Positions 44,167-52,959 of a DNA stretch of 64,000 nucleotides are shown here, one piece after another. Position numbers and translations under genes: made by a program. This stretch comes from SZAS-103 sp038316385 (GTDB taxonomy: Bacteria; Pseudomonadota; Gammaproteobacteria; Xanthomonadales; Xanthomonadaceae): assembly GCA_038316385.1 (NCBI GenBank), contig JBBQAN010000004.1, positions 96,075 through 160,074 of the forward strand, written 5' to 3'. The first letter of the stretch is position 1. Every line of letters starts with the position of its first letter. The notes under the pieces are model-generated. The model made no database searches, was not told the DNA's origin, and saw nothing but the letters and a program-made list of their open reading frames with translations.

Positions 44167-45032
44167 CGCAAGCCGGACAGGTGCATATAGGCCGCGATCA
44201 GCTGTGGGCCCCAGAGGAGCTGGATCCAGCCCGCGAACGCCAGATACGGACCGAACGGGATCGGCGTCGCACGATCGCGCCCGCGCAACAACAACCATGC
44301 GCTGCCGATCACCGCGCCCGCTACAGCCGAGATCAGCACGATCGGAAACACACCCTTGATGCCGCACCAAGCGCCAAGCGCTGCGAGCAGCTTGAAGTCG
44401 CCGCGACCCATGCCTTCCTTGCCGGTCGCCAGCTTGAACAGCCAGAACACCGACCACAGGCTCAGATAGCCAGCCGCAGCGCCCAGCAGTGCCGATACCG
44501 GATCGACGAAGAGAGTGACCGTGCTCAGCAACAGGCCAAGCCACAACAGCGGATAGGTCAGTTGATCGGGCAGCAATGTCGTACGCAGATCGATCCCGGA
44601 GAGCGCAATCAATACTGCTGTGTACGCGAGCGCAGCCACGGCCTGCAAACCGGGGCCGAAGTGTAGTACACAGGTAGCGAAAGCCAAGCCCGTCAGCAAC
44701 TCCACCGCAGGATATTGCCAGGAGATCGGCGTCTTGCAGAATCTGCAACGGCCGCCGAGCACCAGGAAGCTGAGCAACGGGATGTTGTCCGTTGCCGCCA
44801 ACTGGTGGTGGCATTTCGGGCAAAATGAGCGTTCGACCACGATCCCGGGCGGCATGGCGCCGTCATCGGGAATAGGTAGCTCCAGCAGTTCAATGCTATC
44901 GCGGCGCCACTGCCATTCCAGACGTGCCGGCAGTCGCAGGATCACCACATTGAGGAAACTGCCGATCAGCAGTCCGAACAAAAACACGCAGCCGACCACA
45001 TAGGCCGGCTGCGACACCAGATCTGTCAGCAC
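44163..45032 (-). CDS. pilD: Prepilin peptidase and N-methyltransferase PilD
   Basis: Inner-membrane aspartyl protease that cleaves type IV prepilins and pseudopilins and methylates their new N-terminus. Length 289 residues. The cytoplasmic zinc-binding cysteines are Cys71, Cys74, Cys96 and Cys99 (CPKC and CRFC). Catalytic aspartates are Asp148 (SGIDLRTTLLPD) and Asp212 in GMGRGDFKLL, the GxGD motif; the residue before GD is Arg where Tyr is more usual. It should serve both the pilus and the type II secretion system at the start of the window. Eight bases downstream of pilC. Confidence 0.96.
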   Translation of the reverse strand: MLTDLVSQPAYVVGCVFLFGLLIGSFLNVVILRLPARLEWQWRRDSIELLELPIPDDGAMPPGIVVERSFCPKCHHQLAATDNIPLLSFLVLGGRCRFCKTPISWQYPAVELLTGLAFATCVLHFGPGLQAVAALAYTAVLIALSGIDLRTTLLPDQLTYPLLWLGLLLSTVTLFVDPVSALLGAAAGYLSLWSVFWLFKLATGKEGMGRGDFKLLAALGAWCGIKGVFPIVLISAVAGAVIGSAWLLLRGRDRATPIPFGPYLAFAGWIQLLWGPQLIAAYMHLSGLR

Positions 45033-45039
45033 GAGGAAA

Positions 45040-46302
45040 TCAGACGGCAGCAGCGAGCTTGAAGATGGGCAGGTACATGCCGATCACCATGCTGCCGACG
45101 AGAACGCCGATGATCACCATGATGAATGGCTCAAGCAGGCTGGACAGCGAGTCCACGGCATTGTTGACTTCTTCTTCGTAGAACTCGGCGACCTTGAACA
45201 ACATCGCATCCAGAGCGCCAGCCTCTTCGCCGATCGCAACCATCGACACAACCATGTGCGGGAACAGATTGACCTGTTTCATCGCCAGGTTGAGCTGATA
45301 TCCGACCGCCACGTCTTCACGGATTTTCTTGACAGCATCGGCATAGACCACGCTGCCGGTCGCGCCACCGACGGTTTCCAGCGCTTCGACCAGCGGCACA
45401 CCCGCCTTGAACGTCAGTCCGAGTGTGCGCGCGAAGCGCGAGATCGCCGATTCGTGCAGAATCTTGCCGATAATCGGCAGTTTGAGCGCCATCCGGTCCA
45501 CGAAGTGCGCAAACTTGGCGGAGCGCTTGAACATAAAGATGATCCCGAAGATGGAGCCTACTATGATCATCAAGGCCAGCCACCAGTAGGACACCAGCCA
45601 ATGCGATGCATCCACCAGCATCTGGGTGAAAGCCGGCAATTGAGCGCCAAAGCCCTTGAACACTGCATCGAATTGCGGCACCACAAAGATCAGCAAAACC
45701 GCGCTGACGAGGATCGCAACCGCGATCACAGCCGCCGGATAATACAGCGCCTTTTTGATCTTGCCCTTGATCATCTCCGTGCGTTCCTTGTAGGTCGCAA
45801 CGGTGTCGAGCACGGTATCGAGCACACCGGCGCCTTCGCCAGCCTTGACCAGATTGCGGTAAAGCTCATCGAACTGCACTGGATGCTTGCCGATTGCTTC
45901 GTGCATTGAGGAGCCGCCCTCGATCTGCGTCTTGATGTCGTCAAGCAGTGTCTTCATGCGCGGGTTTTTCTGGCCGTTCGAGATGATCTCGAATGCCGAA
46001 ACCATCGGAATGCCGGCCTGCATCATCGTCGCGATCTGGCGGCTGAAAATGGCGATGTCGCGAGGTTTGACGCGGTTGCCGCTCTTGCCGAAAATCGATT
46101 TCGGCTTGGGTTTGACAACGCTGGGATTGATGCCTTGACGGCGCAGATCGGCACGTAACAGATTGGCGTTCTTCGCCATCTGCTCGCCTTTCATCTTCTT
46201 GCCGCGCTTGTCTACACCCACCCATACAAACATCGCCAGTGGATTGGTATTGCGCGGGGTGGCTTGGGCCTGCGTGCGTACCGCAGCTTTGGTGGCGGCC
46301 AT
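45040..46302 (-). CDS. pilC: Type IV pilus inner-membrane platform protein PilC
   Basis: Polytopic platform protein with which PilB works during pilus extension. Length 420 residues with two GspF/PilC repeats. The first is IAIFSRQIATMMQAGIPMVSAFEIISNGQKNPRMKTLLDDIKTQIEGG; the second contains ARTLGLTFKAGVPLVEALETVGGATGSVVYADAVKKIREDV. Three hydrophobic helices are visible, including PAAVIAVAILVSAVLLIFVVP and LLEPFIMVIIGVLVGSMVIGMYLPIF. The start lies three bases after the pilB stop. Confidence 0.96.
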   Translation of the reverse strand: MAATKAAVRTQAQATPRNTNPLAMFVWVGVDKRGKKMKGEQMAKNANLLRADLRRQGINPSVVKPKPKSIFGKSGNRVKPRDIAIFSRQIATMMQAGIPMVSAFEIISNGQKNPRMKTLLDDIKTQIEGGSSMHEAIGKHPVQFDELYRNLVKAGEGAGVLDTVLDTVATYKERTEMIKGKIKKALYYPAAVIAVAILVSAVLLIFVVPQFDAVFKGFGAQLPAFTQMLVDASHWLVSYWWLALMIIVGSIFGIIFMFKRSAKFAHFVDRMALKLPIIGKILHESAISRFARTLGLTFKAGVPLVEALETVGGATGSVVYADAVKKIREDVAVGYQLNLAMKQVNLFPHMVVSMVAIGEEAGALDAMLFKVAEFYEEEVNNAVDSLSSLLEPFIMVIIGVLVGSMVIGMYLPIFKLAAAV

Positions 46303-46305
46303 GAT

Positions 46306-48024
46306 TTATTCCTTGGTTACACGGTTGATTTCGGCAAGACTTGTAGCGCCGTTCTTGGCCTTGAGCAAGGCCGATTGACGCAGATCGCGGATCCCTTCGC
46401 GCTGCGCGGCCTCGGCGATTTCCATGGCGTTGCCGCCCTCGAGGATGATCTTCTGGATTTCTTCGGTCATCGGCATCACCTGATAAATGCCGAGTCGGCC
46501 CTTGTAGCCTTCGTTGCAGTCCGAGCAACCCACCGCTTCGTACAGCGGCAGCCCGCGCCGAATGTCGGCTTCGCTGAAGCCTTCGGCCAGCAACGCGTGT
46601 TCCGGCAGCAGCACTTCGCGTTTGCAATCGTGCAGGCGGCGCGCAAGCCGCTGCGCGATCACCAAGGTGACCGATGATGTGATGTTGTACGGCGCGATAC
46701 CCATGTTCATCAGGCGCGCGATGGTCTGCGGCGCGTCGTTGGTGTGTAGCGTCGAAAGCACCATATGGCCGGTTTGTGCAGCCTTGATCGCAATCTCGGC
46801 GGTTTCCAGGTCGCGGATTTCGCCGACCATGATCACGTCAGGATCCTGGCGCAGGAACGAGCGCAGTGCCGCGGCAAAGGTCATGCCCTTCTTCGCGTTC
46901 ATCTGCACCTGGTTGACGCCGGGCAAGCGGATTTCGACCGGATCCTCGACGGTGGATATATTGCGTTCGTCGGTGTTGAGGATGTTCAACGCGGTGTACA
47001 GCGACACCGTCTTGCCCGAGCCGGTCGGCCCGGTGACGAGAATCATGCCGTAAGGCTTGTGCATGGACTCGACGAACAACTCCTTCTGGTCGTCGTCGTA
47101 GCCGAGCTTGTCGATGCCAAGTCTCGCGGCCGCACTGTCGAGGATGCGCAGCACGACCTTTTCGCCGAACAAGGTCGGGCAGGTGCTGACGCGGAAATCC
47201 ATGGTCCGGGTCTTGGACAGGACCAGTTTGATGCGTCCGTCCTGCGGGACGCGGCGTTCCGCGATGTCGAGCGAGGCCATGACCTTCAGGCGCGCAGTAA
47301 TGCGTGCATTGAGTTTCACTGGCGCTTTCGCGACCGAGCGCAGGATACCGTCCATGCGCAGGCGTACGCGAAAGTCGTTTTCGTAGGGCTCAAAGTGGAT
47401 GTCCGAGGCGCCACGTTTGATCGCATCCACCAACACCTTGTTGACGAACTTCACGACGGGAGTGTCGTCGGCCCTGTTTGGATCGGCGGACTCGGGTTCG
47501 TTGTCGCTGATGTCTCCGGTTTCCAGATTCTCAAGACCTTCGTCGCCGCCGCCATCGGTGAAACTGTCGGTGACAGTCAGCGCCTTTTCGGTCACGCGCC
47601 GCAGTGTGTCCTCATCGACCAGGATCGGCTCGATCGCCATGGCACTCGCGAACTTGATTTCATCCAGGGCGCGGGTATTGGTCGGATCGGATATCCCCAC
47701 GAACAAGCGGTTGCCGCGTTTGAACAACGGCAGAATCGCGTGTTTCTGGATGAGTTCCTCGCTCACCAGTCTGGTGGCGGCTTGCGACAAATCCATCACG
47801 CTCGCATCAAACAGCGGAATGCCGAACTCGATGGAATTGGCGCTGGCGATCTGCACTGGAGTGATCAGGCGCTTGTCGAGCAGATATTGCTGGACAGGTT
47901 TTTTTTCTCTCGAAGCCTCATCCATCGCCTTGCGTGCGTCAGGCTCGGCCAGAACGCCGTCCAGCACAAGGCGCCGGACAATGCCGGTGATGCCAACCAG
48001 ATTAGTGGTAACCGCAGCGTTCAT
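46306..48024 (-). CDS. pilB: Type IV pilus extension ATPase PilB
   Basis: Cytoplasmic hexameric ATPase driving pilus assembly. The start MNAAVTTNLVGITGIVRRLVLDGVLAEPD at 48024 gives 572 residues; the longer frame is a shadow. An N1 domain binds the platform (about 1-150), Walker A is GPTGSGKTVSLYTALNIL, the Asp box is TVEDPVEI, Walker B is PDVIMVGEIRDLETAEIA, and the His box is TGHMVLSTLHTNDA. The zinc-finger region is unusual: RLHDCKR keeps only one cysteine of the first CxxC, while the second pair is CSDC. Divergent from the glycan cassette. Confidence 0.95.
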   Translation of the reverse strand: MNAAVTTNLVGITGIVRRLVLDGVLAEPDARKAMDEASREKKPVQQYLLDKRLITPVQIASANSIEFGIPLFDASVMDLSQAATRLVSEELIQKHAILPLFKRGNRLFVGISDPTNTRALDEIKFASAMAIEPILVDEDTLRRVTEKALTVTDSFTDGGGDEGLENLETGDISDNEPESADPNRADDTPVVKFVNKVLVDAIKRGASDIHFEPYENDFRVRLRMDGILRSVAKAPVKLNARITARLKVMASLDIAERRVPQDGRIKLVLSKTRTMDFRVSTCPTLFGEKVVLRILDSAAARLGIDKLGYDDDQKELFVESMHKPYGMILVTGPTGSGKTVSLYTALNILNTDERNISTVEDPVEIRLPGVNQVQMNAKKGMTFAAALRSFLRQDPDVIMVGEIRDLETAEIAIKAAQTGHMVLSTLHTNDAPQTIARLMNMGIAPYNITSSVTLVIAQRLARRLHDCKREVLLPEHALLAEGFSEADIRRGLPLYEAVGCSDCNEGYKGRLGIYQVMPMTEEIQKIILEGGNAMEIAEAAQREGIRDLRQSALLKAKNGATSLAEINRVTKE

Positions 48025-48162
48025 CCGTCCCCCACGTCCGGAGCTATCGCTGAATCTACCGCAAATCGGCCTCTGGAAGTAGCCTGTGGCCAGATTGCGA
48101 TCGTGTGCGCGACGGATATGGCATGGCTGCGCTAGGCTAGGCGGGATTCGTCGGGAGTCTGC

Positions 48163-49065
48163 ATGGACATCGAGTTGAGCATCGTGTTGCCGGCCAAGAA
48201 CGAAGAGGGGGGTCTGGCGCTGCTGCTGCCTAGACTGCGCGCGCAGTATCCTCAGGCGGAAATCCTTCTGGTCGACGATGGCTCGACTGACAATACGGCG
48301 CGGGTTGCGACCGATGCAGGCGTACAGGTTCTGCGCTCGCCGTACAGTTTGGGAAACGGCGCTTCGATCAAGCGCGGCGCTGCGGCGGCGCGCGGCGGCG
48401 TCATCGTGTTCATGGACGCCGATGCACAACACGAACCAGAGGACATTGCTGCTTTGCTGGCCAAGCTCGATGAAGGGTTTGACATGGTGGTGGCCTCGCG
48501 CGACGGCAGCGGCCAGGCCAGCATCGGTCGCGGGCTGGCGAACGCGTTTTACAACAGACTCTCGAGCTGGGTGACGGAACACGAAATCCGCGACCTCACT
48601 TCAGGTTTCCGCGCGGTGCGCGCCGACAAGTTCCGCGAATTCCTGCACCTGTTGCCGAACGGATTCTCATACCCCACAACCAGCACCATGGCGTTTTTCC
48701 GCAGCGCCTACCCGGTGGCTTATGTGCCGGTGAACGTCAAGCAGCGCATCGGCAAAAGCCACATTCGGCCCTTGCGAGACGGCATGCGCTTCTTGCTGAT
48801 CATCTTCAAGATCGCGACGTTGTATTCGCCATTGAAGCTGTTCATGCCTATAGCGACCCTGTTTTTTTTGCTCGGGGTGGCTTATTACGGCTACACTTTT
48901 TTCGTTTTTCATCGTTTTACCAACATGAGCGCGCTGCTGTTCAGCGCTTCGGTGATCGTGTTCCTGATTGGATTGATTTCCGAGCAGATCACAAATCTGA
49001 CCTATCGACCCGCTCAGGCTTCTGACCGTAGCAAAAGCGCCACACGAACCGACCCCAGGTCATGA
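48163..49065 (+). CDS. Dpm1/GtrB-like polyprenyl-phosphate glycosyltransferase (GT2) with C-terminal membrane helices
   Basis: Family 2 glycosyltransferase of 300 residues. The N-terminal GT-A domain has LSIVLPAKNEEGGLALLL, VDDGSTDNTA (37-46) and the DxD-type MDADAQH (84-90). RDLTSGFRAVRADKFREFL and the helical end with two hydrophobic segments (about 220-275) match the dolichyl/undecaprenyl-phosphate sugar synthase group (Dpm1, GtrB, ArnC). These enzymes load one sugar on a lipid carrier, the donor type used by GT-C transferases. First gene of a plus-strand cassette that lies inside the pil locus; ATGA overlap with the next gene. Sugar specificity unknown. Confidence 0.88.
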   Translation: MDIELSIVLPAKNEEGGLALLLPRLRAQYPQAEILLVDDGSTDNTARVATDAGVQVLRSPYSLGNGASIKRGAAAARGGVIVFMDADAQHEPEDIAALLAKLDEGFDMVVASRDGSGQASIGRGLANAFYNRLSSWVTEHEIRDLTSGFRAVRADKFREFLHLLPNGFSYPTTSTMAFFRSAYPVAYVPVNVKQRIGKSHIRPLRDGMRFLLIIFKIATLYSPLKLFMPIATLFFLLGVAYYGYTFFVFHRFTNMSALLFSASVIVFLIGLISEQITNLTYRPAQASDRSKSATRTDPRS

Positions 49066-49886
49066 AGAATGTGTCGGGAACAGTTGTACATCCGGTCGAA
49101 ATCGATCCGTTTTTCGGGCTTGTCGCCCCTCTACAAGGCTGGGTACCGCCGCTGCGGTATCTGTTGCGGCGCACGCGCATACTGTCGCTGTTCGAGACGA
49201 TCGCACAGACGAATTTGCTTGAAGTTGGATGCGGCGCGGGAGCATTGTTGGTCGACTTTTCCTTGCACGGGTTTGCTTGCACCGGTCTGGAACCATCAAC
49301 GTCTGCTGCGGTGATCGCTCGGCGTCTGGCGTCGATAGCTGGAGAAAATTATCGAGTCGTCACCGAACCTGATTTGAATTGGGCGGGCTTTTTTGGCGTG
49401 GTTTGCGCGCTCGACGTGCTCGAACACGTCGAAGACGATGATGCGACGCTGGCGCAGTGGTGCTCGTGGTTGCGTCCTGGCGGAAAACTGGTCATTTCAG
49501 TGCCCGCACACAAGGATCGGTGGGGTCCTGGAGATGTTTGGGCAGGACATTACCGACGCTACGATCACGCGCCTTTCCAAAAACTTCTGTTATCTCAAGG
49601 TTTGCGGATAGAGCATTTTGAATGCTATGGATTTCCGCTCGCAAACATCACCGAGTGGGTCGGAAAGCGAACCTATCGCCGCCTGTTGGCACAGCGCAAT
49701 TCTGATACCCGCCCTGAGGTCGCATCCGCGGAAAGCGGAATTCAGCGCGACGCGTATCTAAAAAATTTTCATACGATTGATTCTGTAGCAGGGCGATTCG
49801 CGTTGCGGGTCAATTATGTGCTCCAACGCATGGCACTCAAGACCAATCTTGGAAGTGGGTATCTGGTGTTGGCGACCAAGCTATGA
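49062..49886 (+). CDS. Class I SAM-dependent methyltransferase
   Basis: Rossmann-fold methyltransferase of 274 residues. SAM motif I reads LLEVGCGAGALLVDF, followed by FACTGLEPSTSAAV, the DVLEHVEDDDATLAQW loop and LRPGGKLVISVPAHKDRWGPGDVWAGHYRRYDHAPFQKLL, typical of methyltransferases in polysaccharide clusters. The acceptor is not known; sugar O-methylation or a lipid-linked intermediate are possible. Overlaps both neighbours by 4 bases, so it belongs to one transcript with the GT2 and the flippase-like protein. Confidence 0.85.
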   Translation: MKNVSGTVVHPVEIDPFFGLVAPLQGWVPPLRYLLRRTRILSLFETIAQTNLLEVGCGAGALLVDFSLHGFACTGLEPSTSAAVIARRLASIAGENYRVVTEPDLNWAGFFGVVCALDVLEHVEDDDATLAQWCSWLRPGGKLVISVPAHKDRWGPGDVWAGHYRRYDHAPFQKLLLSQGLRIEHFECYGFPLANITEWVGKRTYRRLLAQRNSDTRPEVASAESGIQRDAYLKNFHTIDSVAGRFALRVNYVLQRMALKTNLGSGYLVLATKL

Positions 49887-50824
49887 AATCTGCGTTGCGT
49901 GGGTTGGGTTGGGTGATTGCAATACTGATAGCAAGTTATTTCGTCTGGTTTGTTTTCCGTACGTTCCGAATTCAGGATGTGTCATCGCTGGGTACGCTTC
50001 GGGTGATCGCGGCGATCCTGCTTGGCGCGTGTTTGTATTCCTTGATCATGCCCATTTCAGGTACCGCATGGGCTGCATTACTAAAGCGTCAGGGAGAGTC
50101 ATGGCCGCCAGTTCGATTGGCGACGATCATGGCGGTCACCCAGCTTGCCAAGTACATCCCCGGCAATGTAGCTCAGCACATCGGCCGCGCAGCCATGTCA
50201 GTGCGTCACGGCATGTCTCTCCGCGCGCTGACTACAACCGTGATCCAGGAATCCGTCCTCGCCATCGCGGCGAGTGTTGCCATTGGCTTGATCTTTCTGT
50301 TGTTGTCACCTTTTGGCATCGGACAAATTCCGGCCGTATACCGAGGCATCATTTTGTACGCTACTCTCATAGTGAGCCTGTCCCTTTTGCTCCTGGCGAG
50401 GGGGCCGATGCGGTGGCCTGAAATATTGGCAAGCCGGCCTTGGATTGCGAGGGTGCGTTCTACCATCGGATCGGCACCCGGCGCAAAAACTACACTGATT
50501 GTATTCGCCGCTTACTGCTTGAACTATATGGTAATCGGTGTTGGTATCTGGCTTGTCAGCCAAGCACTGGGAACGCATGGCAGTTATGCTTTACTGACTG
50601 CCGCTTTTTGCTTGTCTTGGCTGTTGGGTTTTGTCATGCCTGGCGCGCCCGCTGGCTTGGGCGTGCGCGAGGGTGCGATGGCCTTGCTTCTTGCCGGCGC
50701 AATACCCCAGCATCAGATTCTTGCGCTTGTACTTGCGGTTCGATTGGTGACAGTAGTCGGCGACGGCATCTGCTTCGGCTGCGGGCTCTTGGCACTGCGC
50801 CACCTGAATCGGGAAAATTGCTGA
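49883..50824 (+). CDS. Lysylphosphatidylglycerol synthase TM-domain (UPF0104-like) membrane protein, flippase-like
   Basis: Polytopic membrane protein of 313 residues with about eight hydrophobic helices. It contains the family stretch ATIMAVTQLAKYIPGNVAQHIGRAAMSVRHGMSLRALTTTVIQESVLAIAA (LAKYIPGN is the best-kept part) and LGFVMPGAPAGLGVREGAMALLLAG near the end. The family includes the MprF flippase half and proteins next to Dpm-like transferases, so a role in moving a lipid-linked sugar or lipid across the membrane is reasonable but inferred. More AT-rich than the core genes. Overlaps its neighbours. Confidence 0.82.
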   Translation: MKSALRGLGWVIAILIASYFVWFVFRTFRIQDVSSLGTLRVIAAILLGACLYSLIMPISGTAWAALLKRQGESWPPVRLATIMAVTQLAKYIPGNVAQHIGRAAMSVRHGMSLRALTTTVIQESVLAIAASVAIGLIFLLLSPFGIGQIPAVYRGIILYATLIVSLSLLLLARGPMRWPEILASRPWIARVRSTIGSAPGAKTTLIVFAAYCLNYMVIGVGIWLVSQALGTHGSYALLTAAFCLSWLLGFVMPGAPAGLGVREGAMALLLAGAIPQHQILALVLAVRLVTVVGDGICFGCGLLALRHLNRENC

Positions 50825-51645
50825 TGCCTACAAAGTTGGAGCCAACGGGCGAACGGCTGATTGAGCAGCACTACCGAAGCTCGCTTGCTGGCTATGTCAT
50901 TTATCTGATGCATGCGGCAAGTTATCGTTTGGCGGAACGCTATTGTCGCGACAAACGTGTCCTTGATCTGGGCTGTGGCAGCGGCTATGGAGCTGCACGG
51001 ATTGCAGAAGTGGCCAGAGATGTGCATGCGGTCGATATCTCCAGCGAAGCTGTTGCCTACGCAACCGAACATTATTCGCGCGTCAACCTCTCTTTTGCCC
51101 AGATCGAGCCGGACAGGCCGCTTCCGCTGGCGGACGCAAGTTTTGATGTCGTACTGTCGTTTCAGGTGATCGAGCACGTGCACGACGATAGTGGCTATGT
51201 GCGCGAGGCCGCGCGCCTACTTGCAACAGGCGGCATCCTGATTTTGATTACACCCGACCGGAAGAATCGACTGTTTCCGCGACAAAAGCCATGGAATCGG
51301 TGGCATTTACGCGAATACAGCGCAGCGCAATTGCGTGAGCTTGTAGAGCGCGATCTTGTCGTTTCGGACGTATTGCAAATGGGAGCCCGTGCCGACGTTG
51401 CGGAAATTGAACTTCGCCGTTATCGTCGTTTGAAATGGCTGACGCTACCTTTTACCTTGCCGTTTCTGCCAGAAGCATGGCGCCGCGCCGGATTGGATTG
51501 GTTGCATCGTCTGCGTGGCGAAGCGAAGGTCGGAGAATCGATGTCGAGTGAGCCTGCTTTTGGAGAGGAGACAATCGAATTTGTTGCCAACGCGCCGTCG
51601 TCGCTGAATCTGGTCATCATCGCGAGTCCGCGGCGTTCTGGATGA
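50824..51645 (+). CDS. Class I SAM-dependent methyltransferase
   Basis: Methyltransferase type 11 of 273 residues. The start MPTKLEPTGERLIEQHYRSSLAGYVIYLMH at 50824 shares one base with the previous stop; the longer frame is a shadow. Motif I is VLDLGCGSGYGAARIAEVARDVHAVDIS (46-73), followed by SFQVIEHVHDDSGYVREAARLLATGGILILITPDRKNR. The head GERLIEQHY with the HL-like middle resembles methyltransferases that act on glycan precursors. The C-terminal 80 residues are less conserved. Acceptor unknown. Confidence 0.84.
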   Translation: MPTKLEPTGERLIEQHYRSSLAGYVIYLMHAASYRLAERYCRDKRVLDLGCGSGYGAARIAEVARDVHAVDISSEAVAYATEHYSRVNLSFAQIEPDRPLPLADASFDVVLSFQVIEHVHDDSGYVREAARLLATGGILILITPDRKNRLFPRQKPWNRWHLREYSAAQLRELVERDLVVSDVLQMGARADVAEIELRRYRRLKWLTLPFTLPFLPEAWRRAGLDWLHRLRGEAKVGESMSSEPAFGEETIEFVANAPSSLNLVIIASPRRSG

Positions 51646-51715
51646 TCTTTTCCTATCTGACGGGGCGCCAGGTTATCTGCGAATCGCTCGCAGGAATTGC
51701 CGAGTGCGGCGCGCA

Positions 51716-52852
51716 ATGAAGCTCTATGTGGGCGGTCTCGGGCTTCGTGGCGACGGCTATCCCAATGCTGCGCGCACGATCAGATTGTTAAAGCAGCAAG
51801 ATGACTTGGATATCATCAATTGCGGCCGCTGGTTGCCCGAAGACTTGCACCTGTGGAAACTGGCTAGCATGCCGCGTTGGCTTTCGCTGCGCTGGCTATT
51901 GGTGCTTGTTTTCGGGAATCTCCATAGTCTGCTTCGGGTGACCGTTCGGGTCCGAAAAGCAAGCGAATCTGTGTATGTGCCTTACCCTGGCATTTTTTTT
52001 CTGTTCTGGGCTTCCATGATTCCGCGTCGTTGGCGTCCTCGATGCATCGTTGATAGCTATATCTCGATCTGGGATTCGATGTTTCGCGATCGTGCGGCCA
52101 GTCAATCGCCTAGTCTTGCAGCGACGTTGCTCAAACGCATCGAAGCGCACGCACTGCGCGCTGCTGCTGTGGTATTGGTCGATACCGAGGCCAATCGCGA
52201 CTTTGCTATCGACGAATTCGGGCTCGACGCGATGAAGGTGCGGTCGATGCCGCTGGCTATAGAACAGAACCTGTTTTCTCCAGCACCGCTTGGTTCGCCC
52301 AAACCGTTGAATGCTCGTATCCGGGTGCTGTTCGTGGGAACTTTGATTCCCTTGCATGGAATTCAAGCTGTGCTGGATGCGTTTGCACAACTCGCAAACG
52401 ACAGCCGGTTTGAGTTTCGCTTGATCGGCGATGGACAACAAGCCGACCATGTTTTGAAATTCGTTACTGCGCATCCAGACGCAAGCATCACGTGGATCCG
52501 CGAATGGTGTCCGTTGCATCGACTTGCCCAAGAAATGCTTGATGCCGATATTTGCTTGGGCGTATTTGGCGGCAGGGAAAAGGCTGCGCGAGTCCTGCCG
52601 TACAAGTTGTATATGTACTTGGCGTGCGGAAAGCCAGTAATCAGCCAGTCTGCGCTATCGACCCCTGCGGGTGTACCCTTTCCACCGATCGTGGCTGTCG
52701 AGCCGCAACCGTCCGCAATCGTGGCCGCAATTCGCCGTCTCGCCGACGACCAAGAACTCAGAGACCTGCTTGGAGTTGCGGCAGCTGATTTTTTTCAACA
52801 ATACTTGGCGAATCGTGAAGTGGTAAAGGCTTGGCGCGAAATAGTTCGCTAG
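51716..52852 (+). CDS. Family 4 glycosyltransferase
   Basis: GT-B glycosyltransferase of 378 residues. The ATG at 51716 (MKLYVGGLGLRGDGYPNAARTIRLLKQQDDL) is preferred to the GTG at 51704. The donor half shows IRVLFVGTLIPLHGIQAVLDAFAQLA, ITWIREWCPLHRLAQEMLDADICLGVFGGREKAARVLPYKLYMYLACGKPVISQ and the closing loop DDQELRDLLG, the GT4 pattern with the late acidic residues. The N-terminal half is poorly conserved and carries a membrane-proximal hydrophobic stretch (PGIFFLFWASMI). Last of the plus-strand cassette, 70 bases after the methyltransferase; 108 bases before the convergent GT-C gene. Confidence 0.85.
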   Translation: MKLYVGGLGLRGDGYPNAARTIRLLKQQDDLDIINCGRWLPEDLHLWKLASMPRWLSLRWLLVLVFGNLHSLLRVTVRVRKASESVYVPYPGIFFLFWASMIPRRWRPRCIVDSYISIWDSMFRDRAASQSPSLAATLLKRIEAHALRAAAVVLVDTEANRDFAIDEFGLDAMKVRSMPLAIEQNLFSPAPLGSPKPLNARIRVLFVGTLIPLHGIQAVLDAFAQLANDSRFEFRLIGDGQQADHVLKFVTAHPDASITWIREWCPLHRLAQEMLDADICLGVFGGREKAARVLPYKLYMYLACGKPVISQSALSTPAGVPFPPIVAVEPQPSAIVAAIRRLADDQELRDLLGVAAADFFQQYLANREVVKAWREIVR

Positions 52853-52959
52853 TTCTTGCGCAGCCAATTGTGGTTTAGCGCGTTGTTGTCGACGATGTTT
52901 TCCGAGCCGTCAAAGATAAACCCGCCGCTGAGCGCACGAAGCATGCATGTTACCGATTG

